From NCBI RefSeq assembly GCF_002813445.1, contig NZ_PHHD01000001.1:124001-188000 (forward strand): DNA of 64,000 nt. The letters are read 5' to 3'. Under the pieces are notes generated by a model, which was not told the origin of the DNA, ran no database searches, and saw nothing but the letters and a program-made list of their open reading frames with translations. The first letter of the stretch is position 1, and each line of letters starts with the position of its first letter. Shown here one piece after another: positions 33,107-43,221 of the stretch. The position numbers and the translations under genes were made by a program. This DNA is from Pseudomonas tolaasii NCPPB 2192. Its GTDB lineage: Bacteria; Pseudomonadota; Gammaproteobacteria; Pseudomonadales; Pseudomonadaceae.

Positions 33107-34387
33107 TCAGGGTTTGATCTGGCTCAACTCCACGTGGAAGCGGCAGCCATTGGGTTCCATGGTGCTCAAACTGACGCTCCAGCCCTGGCTTTCACAGATC
33201 CGTTGCACCAGCGACAACCCTAACCCCAATCCGTCACCGCGCTTTTCGCTGCCACGCACGAAGGGCTCGAACATCGCTTCACGCTTGTCTTCCGGAATGC
33301 CGACGCCGGAGTCTTCCACCACGAAACCACTGGGTTCCAGGGTCAGGCGGATAAAGCCCTGTTCGGTGTAGTGCAAGGCATTGCGCAGCAGGTTACCCAT
33401 TACCGCGTGCAGGAAGGTGGTGTTGTAGCGTGTATCCAGAGGGTTCCCCGGCAGATAAATCAGCTCGAGGCCCTTTTGCTCGATGGGATCGCGCCAGATC
33501 CCGAGCAAATCTTCAGCCACCTGGGTCAGGCTCACTTGCGGCGACATGGCCGCGTCATCGTGCTTGGCGCGGGCCAGCATGAGGAAGGTTTGCACCAGTT
33601 CGCGCATTTCCTCGCACGCACGGGCGATGCGCTGCACCTGGTTGCGGCCCCGCTGGTCGATGGCCGGGTTTTCCAGCAACAACTCGCAGGAGCTGGCCAG
33701 CACCATCAACGGGGTGCGCAACTCGTGGCTCACATCGCTGGTGAACATCTGCTCACGATTCAACGCCTGGCGCAGGCGGCCCAGGGTGGCGTCGAAGGCC
33801 ACGGCCAGTTCACCGACTTCATCCGCGGCATAATCCGGCGCCAAGGGCGGGGCCAGGCCGAGCAATTGGTCGCGATGCCGCACCTGGCGGGCCAGACGCA
33901 CCACCGGCGCCATCACCTTGCGCGCCAGCACCCAGCCGAGGAACACCGCCAGCGCCAGGCTCAGTACAAAACCCACCAGCACCACGGCAAACAGCACGCG
34001 CTCGCGCTCTTCGAAATCACTTTGGTCTTGCAGCAGCACATACCGCCGGCCGTCCACCACTTCAACCATGGCGTGGTACGACAGCGCTTCGCGAAACACC
34101 TCATGGAAGCCCGGTTCCAGATGCCGCAAATCCTTGGGCAACTCGAAATCGCCGGGGCCACCGCTGAAATAGAACAGTTGGTCCGGCTCGGGCCGGTGGT
34201 TCCAGTCCTCGACACTGTCCATCAACAGCAGGCGTTGCAAGTCACCGCCAAGGCCTGCCGAAATCAACTTTTCTTCTACAAGGTGCACCGTCGCGACAAT
34301 GCCCATGGCGAACGCCCCTGCCACCAGCGCACTCATCAACGCGAAGGCGATGATGATCCGCTGGGCAAGGCTTTGCTTAAACTCCAT
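33107..34387 (-). CDS. colS: Sensor histidine kinase ColS
   Basis: 426 aa from ATG 34387. TM1 is near residues 12-32 and TM2 near 132-152. The periplasmic loop carries the residues reported as metal-binding in P. putida ColS at the same numbering: H35, E38, D57, H95, E96, H105 and the ExxE pair E126/E129 (sequence FEERER). This numbering supports the second start codon rather than the GTG one codon earlier. HAMP, the H-box MFTSDVSHELRTPLMVLASS, NLLRNALHYT and DGLGLGLSLVQRI follow. ColRS responds to excess iron or zinc and maintains the membrane. colS overlaps the colR end by 11 bp. Confidence 0.94.
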   Translation of the reverse strand: MEFKQSLAQRIIIAFALMSALVAGAFAMGIVATVHLVEEKLISAGLGGDLQRLLLMDSVEDWNHRPEPDQLFYFSGGPGDFELPKDLRHLEPGFHEVFREALSYHAMVEVVDGRRYVLLQDQSDFEERERVLFAVVLVGFVLSLALAVFLGWVLARKVMAPVVRLARQVRHRDQLLGLAPPLAPDYAADEVGELAVAFDATLGRLRQALNREQMFTSDVSHELRTPLMVLASSCELLLENPAIDQRGRNQVQRIARACEEMRELVQTFLMLARAKHDDAAMSPQVSLTQVAEDLLGIWRDPIEQKGLELIYLPGNPLDTRYNTTFLHAVMGNLLRNALHYTEQGFIRLTLEPSGFVVEDSGVGIPEDKREAMFEPFVRGSEKRGDGLGLGLSLVQRICESQGWSVSLSTMEPNGCRFHVELSQIKP

Positions 34388-35060
34388 CACGACCCTCGGC
34401 CAGGCGATACCCTACGCCGTGCACGGTTTGCAGCAGTGGCTTGGCGAACGGTTTATCGATGACCTGGCGCAATTGGTGGACGTGGCTGCGCAGGCTGTCG
34501 CTGTCCGGGCAATCGTCGCCCCACAGCGCTTCTTCAAGAATTTCCCGGCGTAATACGTGCGGGCTTTTTTGCATCAACACCGCCAGCAGCTTCAGGCCGA
34601 CCGGGTTGAGCTTGAGCAGGCGCCCTTCGCGGGTGACTTCGAGGGTATCCAGGTCATAGCTCAGATCACCGACTTGCAGCGCGCGGCGCCCGCCACCCTG
34701 GGCCCGGCGCAGCACGGCTTCGATGCGTGCGGCCAGCTCCGACAGGGCGAAGGGTTTGAGCAGGTAGTCATCGGCGCCGGACTTGAAGCCCTGCAGCCGG
34801 TCATCCAGTTGGTCGCGGGCGGTGAGCATGATCACCGGCGTGTCGCGACGGGCGTCTTCGCGCAGGCGTTTGCACAGCGTGTAGCCATCAATGCCCGGCA
34901 GCATGATGTCGAGCACGATCAAGTCATAATGCTCGGTGGCGGCCAGGTGCAGGCCCGACAAACCGTCCTGCGCACAGTCCACGGTATAACCCTTTAACCC
35001 CAGGTAATCGGCCAGGTTGGCCAGAATATCGCGGTTGTCTTCAACCAATAGAATTCGCAT
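34377..35060 (-). CDS. colR: Response regulator ColR
   Basis: 227 aa OmpR-family regulator. The receiver has LLVEDNRDILANL and phospho-Asp in IVLDIMLPGIDGYTL near residue 51. It has Lys in GADDYLLKPFALSELAAR and a winged helix with REILEEALWGDDCPDSDSLR then HVHQLRQVI. In P. putida and P. fluorescens it regulates envelope genes, including those just downstream. The gene begins the colRS operon; upstream 35061-35309 is a 249-bp divergent promoter region with the RstA-like gene. I see no strong operator palindrome there. Confidence 0.94.
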   Translation of the reverse strand: MRILLVEDNRDILANLADYLGLKGYTVDCAQDGLSGLHLAATEHYDLIVLDIMLPGIDGYTLCKRLREDARRDTPVIMLTARDQLDDRLQGFKSGADDYLLKPFALSELAARIEAVLRRAQGGGRRALQVGDLSYDLDTLEVTREGRLLKLNPVGLKLLAVLMQKSPHVLRREILEEALWGDDCPDSDSLRSHVHQLRQVIDKPFAKPLLQTVHGVGYRLAEGRDGV

Positions 35061-35309
35061 GGGCAGTGTCTCCGTACGCGGTAACGGCCGTGTTGGCTCG
35101 CGCAGCTTAAGGCCAAGTGTGGCTCAGGGATAGACCTTGAGGAGGCATCGATAAGGGTTTTCAACCGATTTTTGGGTTGAACGAGATTTTCACTATAGCT
35201 TCACAAACTGACGACAGTGTCAGGGCGAAAATCGCCGACCTCACCCTTGCCTGCGCGAGGCTCAGGGCGTAACACTTGCGCCCATCCTCCGGCGACGGCT
35301 TTACTGTTC

Positions 35310-36008
35310 ATGTCCGACACCCTGCTGCTGATTGAAGATGACCGCCCTCTCGCCGCACTGACGGCCGAGTTTCTGCGCGCCGAAGGCTTTACCGTCGCGG
35401 TGGAGCATCGGGGCGACCGCGCCGCCCAGCGCATCCTCGATGAAAAACCGGCACTGCTGATTCTGGATGTGATGCTGCCGGGCATCGACGGCTTCACCCT
35501 GTGCCGGCAGATTCGCGACCGTTACCCCGGCCTGATCCTGATGATGACCGCGCTGGATGAAAACGCCGAGCAACTCACCGGGTTCAACCTCGGGGCGGAC
35601 GATTACGTGGTCAAGCCCGTCGACCCGCTGCTGTTGCTGGCGCGGATCCGCTCGTTGCTGCGCCGCCACCCGCAAGCCCCGCGCGTTTATTACCAATGGG
35701 GCGGGTTTCGACTGGACCTGAACAGCCATTTCGCCTGGCTCAATGACACGCCCTTACAGTTTTCGGTGGCCGAGTTCGAGTTGCTGGCGATCTTCGCCCG
35801 CCATTGCGGCGTACTGCTGACCCGGGAAAGACTCCTGCAAAGTTTGCGCGGTCTGGAATATGACGGCCTCAACCGTTCCGTGGATATGCGCGTCTCGCGC
35901 CTGCGCAAAAAGCTGATGAGCCTGGAATGCCCGGTGACCATCCAGACCATCACGGCTCAGGGCTATTTATTTGTCGAGATCCCGCAGGAGGCGCCGAATG
36001 CTGTCTAA
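35310..36008 (+). CDS. OmpR-family response regulator (RstA-like)
   Basis: 232 aa. The receiver contains LLLIEDDRPLAALTAEFL, phospho-Asp in LLILDVMLPGIDGFTL near residue 51, and Lys in GADDYVVKPVDPLLLLARIR. The C-terminal winged helix has VLLTRERLLQSLRGLEYDGL, NRSVDMRVSRLRKKL and a wing TITAQGYLFVEIP. The pattern resembles RstA. Target genes are unknown. It diverges from colR and shares an 11-bp overlap with the following kinase. The frame is open 31 codons earlier without a ribosome site; ATG 35310 fits the family. Confidence 0.88.
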   Translation: MSDTLLLIEDDRPLAALTAEFLRAEGFTVAVEHRGDRAAQRILDEKPALLILDVMLPGIDGFTLCRQIRDRYPGLILMMTALDENAEQLTGFNLGADDYVVKPVDPLLLLARIRSLLRRHPQAPRVYYQWGGFRLDLNSHFAWLNDTPLQFSVAEFELLAIFARHCGVLLTRERLLQSLRGLEYDGLNRSVDMRVSRLRKKLMSLECPVTIQTITAQGYLFVEIPQEAPNAV

Positions 36009-37296
36009 GGTGCGCCCCTGGATGGTCGCCGTCGCAGCCACGGGCTGGGCGGGCCTGACCCTGTATCTGCTGTGGCTGTGTGCCAATGCGTCGGTGTTCG
36101 TCGGCCAGGACAGTTTTTTGCGTTTGATGGCCGGGCCCGGCTACCTGGTGGCCGAGCAGCTCAAGGGCGTGCCTGCCGACCAGCGCGAAGCGCGCATGCG
36201 CACGCTGCGTGCGCACTTCCAGTACCCGGTGCATCTGGTGACGCTGGATGAAGTGGTGTTGCCGCCGGAAGCGCTGGTCATGCTGGAACATCGGCAACCG
36301 GCCCTGAACAGCGACGAGGATGTTTCCTACTTCCCGCTCGACGACAAAACCCTGATCCAGTTCGGCCCGATGTGGGGCACGGCCGAGGTCAAGGACCTGC
36401 TGAAATTCCCGGTTTACTGGCTTACCGCCGCCGTCGCGGGCCTGCCGGTACTGCTGCTGATCGGGCTGGGCATTCGCACGCACCGCCGTCGCCGACGCGA
36501 CCTGAACACCCTCAATGGCTGCCTCGCGACACTGGCGCGCACACCCAACGCCATGCTGCCCGCCATGGGCAAGGAATGGACGCCGTTGCTGCTGACCCTG
36601 CAGCAGCACGCCCAGGACATCAGCGCCATGAACGACCGCCATCGCGAAGTCTCCCAGGCGGTCTCCCACGAACTGCGCACGCCGCTGGCACGCATGCGCT
36701 TTGCCCTGACGCTGTTGGGAAAAAGCGAAGACCCGCTCACCCGCACCCGGCTGCAAGAGCGCTTGCAAACCGACGTCGAAGAACTCGAGGCGCTGGTGCG
36801 CGCCAGCCTCGCATTCGCCCGCCTGGCCAGCGCGCCCACCGACCTGCAGTACGAACCGATAGACCTGCGCGACTGGCTTCATCACGAATTCGCCTTGCTG
36901 GACGACCACCACCGGCGGTTGAGCCTTGATACCGAGCCGGCGAACCTTGAGTTGGTCGGCGACCGCGCGTTGCTGCACCTGATCGTGCGCAACCTGCTGA
37001 GCAATGCCATTACTTACGCCCGCGACCAGGTGTCCGTGAGCGCTACCTATCACGGAGAGCACCATGTGGTGCTGCATGTGGACGACGACGGCCCCGGCGT
37101 GCTCGCGGAAAACCGCGAGAAAATCTTCGAGCCGTTTGTGCGGCTCTCGATGGGTGGCGATGAGCCCGGCGGCTTCGGCCTCGGGTTGGCCCTGGCCAAA
37201 CGCGCGACCCAATGGCACCGCGGTGAGCTGTCGGTTACCCGCAGCCCGCTTGGCGGCGCGCGAATGAGCCTGGTCCTGCCCCTACGGCCTCGATAA
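35998..37296 (+). CDS. Membrane sensor histidine kinase (RstB-like)
   Basis: 432 aa. TM1 is near residues 8-30, with a periplasmic domain of about 110 residues (PADQREARMRTLRAHFQYPV, a pattern seen in RstB-like sensors). TM2 is near 142-162. The catalytic part has the H-box SQAVSHELRTPLARMRFALT, NLLSNAITYA, DDDGPGVLAENREKIFEPFV and GFGLGLALAKR. It forms a pair with the upstream regulator, whose end it overlaps by 11 bp. The signal is unknown. In enterobacteria RstAB responds to acid and low iron, but that cannot be transferred here with confidence. Confidence 0.88.
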   Translation: MLSKVRPWMVAVAATGWAGLTLYLLWLCANASVFVGQDSFLRLMAGPGYLVAEQLKGVPADQREARMRTLRAHFQYPVHLVTLDEVVLPPEALVMLEHRQPALNSDEDVSYFPLDDKTLIQFGPMWGTAEVKDLLKFPVYWLTAAVAGLPVLLLIGLGIRTHRRRRRDLNTLNGCLATLARTPNAMLPAMGKEWTPLLLTLQQHAQDISAMNDRHREVSQAVSHELRTPLARMRFALTLLGKSEDPLTRTRLQERLQTDVEELEALVRASLAFARLASAPTDLQYEPIDLRDWLHHEFALLDDHHRRLSLDTEPANLELVGDRALLHLIVRNLLSNAITYARDQVSVSATYHGEHHVVLHVDDDGPGVLAENREKIFEPFVRLSMGGDEPGGFGLGLALAKRATQWHRGELSVTRSPLGGARMSLVLPLRPR

Positions 37297-37318
37297 TCAG
37301 CCTTTTATACGAGAAACT

Positions 37319-37453
37319 TGTGGCGAGCGGGCTTGCCCCGCGTTGGGCTGCGCAGCAGCCCCAATAAAGGTCACCGCGTATCGTCAGGTAAACCTGCACA
37401 GATGGTTTTAGGGCCGCTGCGCAGCCCAACGCGGGGCAAGCCCGCTCACCACA
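37319..37453. repeat. Second-class REP palindrome (TGTGGCGAGCGGGC type)
   Basis: Arms of about 37 bp, TGTGGCGAGCGGGCTTGCCC then CGCGTTGGGCTGCGCAGC, pair with an inverted copy (one mismatch, TGTGGTGAG) around about 60 bp. The longer arms and GCTGCGCAG extension separate it from the GTGGGAG family, as does the GGCGAG start. It follows the RstB-like gene. Confidence 0.88.
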
Positions 37454-37554
37454 GTGATCAGACCTTACAAAGGCCTGTGTTACAGCCTGTGACAGTGAGG
37501 CATTCCCATCTCTCGTAACCTGCGCACCAGAATTTCAGGTTGGAGAGCCCGTTC

Positions 37555-37932
37555 ATGCGTCCCCCAAAAAAGCCTTGGCCACGGCTGATGGTGCCACTGC
37601 GCATCGCCGTCATTTCGCTGCTGGCAAACAACGCATTCGCCTTCAGCCAGGCGGTGCCCTACCTGTCCGCCGGGTGCGGCAGCCGTTATTCCGCCAAGCT
37701 CAACGCCCAGGACTATTACGCCGGCACCCTGCAACGGCTGGGTATCGTGGTGTACCGCAATTGGGAGCGTCCCAGGCGTGCCTGCTCTGAAAAACTCGCG
37801 CACCTGCCTGTCCCTCGCCCACTCGACCAAGCTGTTGCACCGCAACCCCTGGCATTTGTGCCGCATGCCCGACTGACGCTGGCGCGCGGCATGACCTTCA
37901 AGAAGCTGCTGAGGCGTCGTTCGATCGGCTGA
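37555..37932 (+). CDS. Hypothetical exported protein (125 aa)
   Basis: 125 aa from ATG 37555 (ribosome site TGGAGAG 6 bp upstream). The N terminus is very basic then hydrophobic (PKKPWPRLMVPLRIAVISLL, ANNAFAFSQA) and looks like a signal peptide cut near AFA-FS. The mature part contains two cysteines (GCGSRYSA, RRACSEK) and a basic C-terminal tail (KKLLRRRSIG). I do not recognise a domain. It lies alone and ends at a bidirectional terminator shared with groEL. It is conserved-looking but functionally unknown; a spurious ORF is less likely given the start context. Confidence 0.6.
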   Translation: MRPPKKPWPRLMVPLRIAVISLLANNAFAFSQAVPYLSAGCGSRYSAKLNAQDYYAGTLQRLGIVVYRNWERPRRACSEKLAHLPVPRPLDQAVAPQPLAFVPHARLTLARGMTFKKLLRRRSIG

Positions 37933-37950
37933 ATCATTAAAAGCCCATAA

Positions 37951-37988
37951 AAAAACCCCGCCTGCATCACTGCAGGCGGGGTTTTTTA
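37951..37988. terminator. Bidirectional terminator between the exported protein and groEL
   Basis: AAAAAACCCCGCCTGCA pairs with TGCAGGCGGGGTTTTTT around four bases (TCAC), giving T-tracts on both strands. Confidence 0.93.
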
Positions 37989-38007
37989 TTCGCCGGGTAA
38001 GGCTGGC

Positions 38008-39657
<1,650 letters not shown>

Positions 39658-39707
39658 GATCGATAATCCTTAAATACTTTGGAGTAACGGAAAAATGAGC
39701 GGGAAAA

Positions 39708-40004
39708 TCAGCCTTCCAGTACGGCGAGAATCTCGTTCTCAGCCATCACCAGCAGGTCTTCGCCGTCAACTTTCACAGTGTTGCTGCCGGAGTAAGGGCC
39801 GAATACAACCTTGTCACCGACTTTAACGGCCAGAGCACGTACTTCACCGTTTTCCAGGGTCTTGCCCGGGCCTGCAGCGACGATCACACCGTGGTTGGCT
39901 TTTTCAGCAGCCGAACCTGGCAGAACTATACCGCCAGCGGTTTTCTTTTCTTCTTCGCTGCGCTTGATAACGACGCGGTCGTGCAGAGGACGAAGCTTGC
40001 TCAT
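39708..40004 (-). CDS. groES: Co-chaperonin GroES (10 kDa)
   Basis: 98 aa, the usual size. It caps the GroEL ring. The hallmark is LRPLHDRVVIKRSEEEKKTA followed by GGIVLPGSAAEK (mobile loop near residues 18-34), and the end VFGPYSGSNTVKVDGEDLL, then VMAENEILAVLEG. It is first gene of the groESL operon, with a candidate heat-shock promoter about 145 bp upstream. The ribosome site AGGAG lies just before ATG 40004. Confidence 0.99.
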   Translation of the reverse strand: MSKLRPLHDRVVIKRSEEEKKTAGGIVLPGSAAEKANHGVIVAAGPGKTLENGEVRALAVKVGDKVVFGPYSGSNTVKVDGEDLLVMAENEILAVLEG

Positions 40005-40146
40005 TGTCGATCTCTCCTAATTGTGTTTTTCATCGGCCGGTGTCAGTACCGGCAGGTTGTATTCCGGCTGTGCCGGTCGCGTCTCGTCAGGCAAGACGCT
40101 GAAGTCTGTCCGGTGTCGCCACCAGAAACCTTGCGGTGACCGTTAC

Positions 40147-40175
40147 ATAAGGGCGCATAAGCTTATTACAAGGGG
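40147..40175 (-). promoter_or_regulatory. Candidate sigma32 promoter of groESL
   Basis: On the minus strand CCCCTTGTAA resembles the heat-shock -35 (CCCTTGAA) and GCCCTTAT the -10 (CCCCATNT), separated by 11 bp. The spacing is slightly short, so the call is tentative. Confidence 0.38.
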
Positions 40176-40216
40176 CCGAGACGGAAATTTTTTGTGCCCG
40201 CCGGGCGGTAAATGCA

Positions 40217-40240
40217 GCACGGCACCCGAAGGTGCCGTGC
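40217..40240. terminator. Stem-loop after fxsA
   Basis: Perfect 10-bp stem GCACGGCACC / GGTGCCGTGC with a CGAA loop. It lies 12 bp downstream of the fxsA stop but without a long T-run, so termination is possible rather than certain. Confidence 0.6.
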
Positions 40241-40251
40241 CGGTGCAGCGG

Positions 40252-40728
40252 TTATTTGCTGTCGCGGTGTTCGAATTCGCCCTCGATCACGTCGCCTTCA
40301 CGCCCCAGCGGCTGGCGCGGAGCCGGACCGCCACGGGGTTGCAGGTCGTCGGCGAACGCGCGCTGGCGAATGGCGGCCTCTTCGGCACGCTGGCGCATCT
40401 TGCCCGCCAGCAGCTTGCGGGTGACCGGCAGCAGCATGACCAAACCCACCACGTCGCTGATAAAGCCCGGCAAAATCAGCAAGCCCCCGGCCAGGGCCAT
40501 CATCAGGCCTTCGAGCATGGTCTGGGCGGGCAATTCGCCGCGATTCAGGCTTTCACGGGCACGCAGTGCCGTGGCCAGGCCGGCGACACGCAGCACCAGA
40601 ACGCCGAGCATCGAGCCGAGAATGATCAACAGCAGCGCCGGGAAAAACCCGATCGCACTGCTGACTTGTACGAATACGAACAGCTCCAACACCGGAAACA
40701 GCAGAAAGAGCAATAAAAAAGGGCGCAT
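40252..40728 (-). CDS. fxsA: FxsA family membrane protein
   Basis: 158 aa. FxsA proteins are small inner-membrane proteins; E. coli FxsA reduces phage F exclusion. Seen here are MRPFLLLFLLFPVLELFVFV and QVSSAIGF at the start, the GSMLGVLVLRVAG motif near residue 40, and ALAGGLLILPGFISDVVGLV near 73-92 (the FxsA signature). A hydrophilic tail follows with PRGGPAPRQPLGREGDVIEG and EFEHR. ATG 40728 with AGGAACC upstream gives the family start; the frame is open 19 codons earlier. Its neighbours on the same strand (groES downstream, HugZ upstream) are separately promoted. Confidence 0.9.
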   Translation of the reverse strand: MRPFLLLFLLFPVLELFVFVQVSSAIGFFPALLLIILGSMLGVLVLRVAGLATALRARESLNRGELPAQTMLEGLMMALAGGLLILPGFISDVVGLVMLLPVTRKLLAGKMRQRAEEAAIRQRAFADDLQPRGGPAPRQPLGREGDVIEGEFEHRDSK

Positions 40729-40794
40729 CAAAAGGTTCCTCAACGCAAGAATGCCTTGCCAGTCCACCTTAGATGACGTCGCCATTTCGTGAAT

Positions 40795-41526
40795 TCAAGC
40801 GCTGGCAGGCTCTTTTTTCGGCCAGACCTCGGCGTGAGCCAATGAAACCAGGGCTTCGCGGACTTGTGTCGGCGTGTTGCAAGACTCTGCAAACGGCAAC
40901 CAATATAAGGATTGTCCGATACGCAAGTGCATGCCTTCGCTGTCGATACCGGCCAGTTGTGCCGGCTCGGTGGTCGGCAAACCGGTGAGTTCGACGTAGT
41001 GGGCGATGGCCTTGGCGTGGTCGCTGTTCATGTGTTCGATCATGCTGCGTTCGGCCTTGCCCGCGAATGGGTTGGCCAGGGTCAGCTGATCCACCCAGTG
41101 GATCGCACCAAAACCGCCGATGTAGCGGTGGCGTACCGGTTTGAGCACCCAGAAATCGAAGTCGTGGGCCTTGTGGTAGTTGGCGGAATCGGGGAAATAG
41201 CGGTAATAACGCTCGGCGGCGGCTTCAATCGCGGCTTCGCCCCCGATCTTTTCGGCTTCGGCCAGGTAAGTCAGGCGCCCTACCGCTTGCACGTCATCGG
41301 CCTCGCGCTCGCCGACCAGCAATGAACACTTGGGGTCTTTTTGCAGGTTATGAGTGTGCTGGGCGATGCGGCTGATCAGGATGACCGGGCGGCCCTGCTC
41401 GTCGAGGCAATAAGGCACGACCGAGCCGAAAGGAAAGCCGGGCATGGCTTTGGACAGTGTGGAGAGAGCCCCACGGTATTCCTTGAGCAACAGCTCTCGG
41501 GCGTTCTTGGCAACGTGCGCGCTCAA
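40795..41526 (-). CDS. HugZ-like heme/FMN split-barrel protein with DUF2470 domain
   Basis: 243 aa. The N-terminal pyridoxamine-phosphate-oxidase-like barrel (ARELLLKEYRGALSTLSKAM then PGFPFGSVVPYCLDEQGRPV) is followed by a C-terminal DUF2470 domain (ERSMIEHMNSDHAKAIAHYV). This is the architecture of HugZ-type heme-utilisation proteins and of related plant/bacterial proteins. Function here, heme binding or other, is inferred only. The start is TTG at 41526 (codon read as Met): GAGGAG lies 9 bp before it, and no ATG sits at the expected family N terminus. The longer frame from 41562 lacks a ribosome site. Confidence 0.82.
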   Translation of the reverse strand: MSAHVAKNARELLLKEYRGALSTLSKAMPGFPFGSVVPYCLDEQGRPVILISRIAQHTHNLQKDPKCSLLVGEREADDVQAVGRLTYLAEAEKIGGEAAIEAAAERYYRYFPDSANYHKAHDFDFWVLKPVRHRYIGGFGAIHWVDQLTLANPFAGKAERSMIEHMNSDHAKAIAHYVELTGLPTTEPAQLAGIDSEGMHLRIGQSLYWLPFAESCNTPTQVREALVSLAHAEVWPKKEPASA

Positions 41527-41653
41527 CGTATGACTCCTCGGGTATCCGGCCGCCCACACCATATGGGAATGGATCTCAACACAAGGTAATCAATATCTGC
41601 GCAGGTTGCCAGAGGCCGCCCGGCAGGTTTTGCCGGGCGTTGTTGCAGAGGGG

Positions 41654-42661
41654 TTACCAGGCCACGCCAAAGCCTGCGGTGTAGCGGGTCTTGTTCAAGC
41701 TGCTTTGAGATTCGCCATTAATGATGTCGCGCTCGGCCTTGAGGTTGAGCGAGGCCCATTCGGTGACTTTGTAGCGCAGGCCCATTTCCGCATCCAGGGA
41801 ATAGTCGGCCGGGCCGGCAAGCGGTTTACCCAATTCACCATTAGTGAAAAACTCCACGGTCTTACCCACCAGATAGCGGTTGTAGCTCCATTTCATGGCC
41901 AGGGAGTAGAAGTTGGATTTGCGGTCGTCGGAATACTGGTAATCGGTGCGGTTCAGCAGCGAACCGAGGGAGAACGCGCCCAGCTCATCGTCCCAGAACT
42001 GATAGCCCGGGCCGGTACCGACCGTGCGCTGGCGCGACAGGTCTTCAACCTTGTCACGCTTGTAAGTCAGGCGACCCTGCCAGAACCAGTGTTCGGTGAT
42101 GAAGCGGTCCAGGTCATATTCCAGCGCCCAGTTGTCGGTGGTGGTGACGTCGTCCTGGAATTCGCGGTTGTACTCACCTTGAGCCGTGTGGCGCCACTGG
42201 CCGTGGCGGGCGGTGGTCTTGAAGTCGATGTCGTAATCGTTGGTGTCTTTGTCGGCGCGCTTGTAGTCCAGCGCCAGGTCGACATTGCCCTTCCACACCA
42301 GGTCTTCGATCACAGGCTTGGGCTTGATGATCTGCTGAATACTCGCCAACTCCACGGTCTTGGGCGCTTCGCCGTTGGCCAGCACCACTTTGCCATCATC
42401 CGCCGCCTTGAGGGATTTGGCCTTTTCGCCCGTGTAGGCATCCTGCTTGACCAGCAACTCCTGATCGCTTTCCAGGGTCTTGACCTGCTTCCAGTCCACC
42501 GGAATGGCGCCGGCGTAATCGGTCTGGATCAACAGCTTGCCGCCGTCGAAGAGCTTGATCTTGCCGGTCAGGCGGTCGCCGTTCTTCAACCAGACGGTAT
42601 CGGCCAGCAAGGGCGTGGAGGCGCTGAAAACAGCAAGGCACAGCAGGGTTCTGGACAACAT
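41654..42661 (-). CDS. DUF481 family outer-membrane protein
   Basis: 335 aa. The signal peptide (LSRTLLCLAVFSASTPLLAD) is cut near residue 19-20. An N-terminal segment WLKNGDRLTGKIKLFDGGKL is followed by a long beta-strand region with alternating aromatic residues. It ends in YTAGFGVAW, an aromatic C terminus as needed for outer-membrane insertion. The DUF481 family is a salt-inducible or unknown porin-like group. ATG 42661 was chosen over the longer frame because it begins the signal peptide. The upstream gap to the ATL gene carries no obvious promoter. Function is unknown. Confidence 0.85.
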   Translation of the reverse strand: MLSRTLLCLAVFSASTPLLADTVWLKNGDRLTGKIKLFDGGKLLIQTDYAGAIPVDWKQVKTLESDQELLVKQDAYTGEKAKSLKAADDGKVVLANGEAPKTVELASIQQIIKPKPVIEDLVWKGNVDLALDYKRADKDTNDYDIDFKTTARHGQWRHTAQGEYNREFQDDVTTTDNWALEYDLDRFITEHWFWQGRLTYKRDKVEDLSRQRTVGTGPGYQFWDDELGAFSLGSLLNRTDYQYSDDRKSNFYSLAMKWSYNRYLVGKTVEFFTNGELGKPLAGPADYSLDAEMGLRYKVTEWASLNLKAERDIINGESQSSLNKTRYTAGFGVAW

Positions 42662-42794
42662 AAGCAGATCGGGGCTCAAGTTTTGACAAAAAAGGCGCCA
42701 TTATCGTGTTAGATAACGTCTGAGCAAGGACTGACTCAGGGATTTGTATTGAGTTCAGTGCCGTCTGCGATATTTACAGACGTTTCTCACAAAA

Positions 42795-43178
42795 ATGCCG
42801 ACGATCTCAACGGATGTGCCCACAGTGAATCAACCCGCCGAAACCCCGCAAACGCCCGCCGAAATGCGCCGCACGGCGCTGTACCTGACCTTGGCGCAGG
42901 TACCCGAAGGCTGCGTGGTGAGTTACGGCGAGCTGGCGCACCTGGCCGGGCTGGGCCGCGCGGCGCGCTGGGTGGGGCGCATTCTGAGCCAGCTTCCGGA
43001 GGATACCCGGCTGCCGTGGCACCGCGTACTGGGTGCCGGTGGTCGGATAAGTCTGCCGGTGGGCAGCGCCTCGGGGGACGAGCAACGTGCGCGTTTACGC
43101 AGCGAAGGTGTCAGTATCCTGAACAATCGCGTTGATATTCAGCGTCATGGCTGGCGCCCGGTAGAGCACAGCGGTTAG
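42795..43178 (+). CDS. Alkyltransferase-like (ATL) protein of the MGMT family
   Basis: 127 aa. It corresponds to the DNA-binding domain of O6-methylguanine-DNA methyltransferase: YLTLAQVPEGCVVSYGELAH, LAGLGRAARWVGRILSQLPE, DTRLPWHRVLGAGGRISLP. The alkyl-accepting cysteine in the PCHRV motif is replaced by Trp (PWHRV, near residue 76), the mark of ATL proteins. These bind O6-alkylguanine without repairing it and hand the lesion to nucleotide excision repair. Start may be ATG 42795 or GTG 42825; the latter has an ACGGA ribosome site. It lies 43 bp upstream of ampG. Confidence 0.88.
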   Translation: MPTISTDVPTVNQPAETPQTPAEMRRTALYLTLAQVPEGCVVSYGELAHLAGLGRAARWVGRILSQLPEDTRLPWHRVLGAGGRISLPVGSASGDEQRARLRSEGVSILNNRVDIQRHGWRPVEHSG

Positions 43179-43221
43179 AGTGCGCGCTTTGTTTCCGCAA
43201 ATCTGAGGCAGACTCCAGCCC

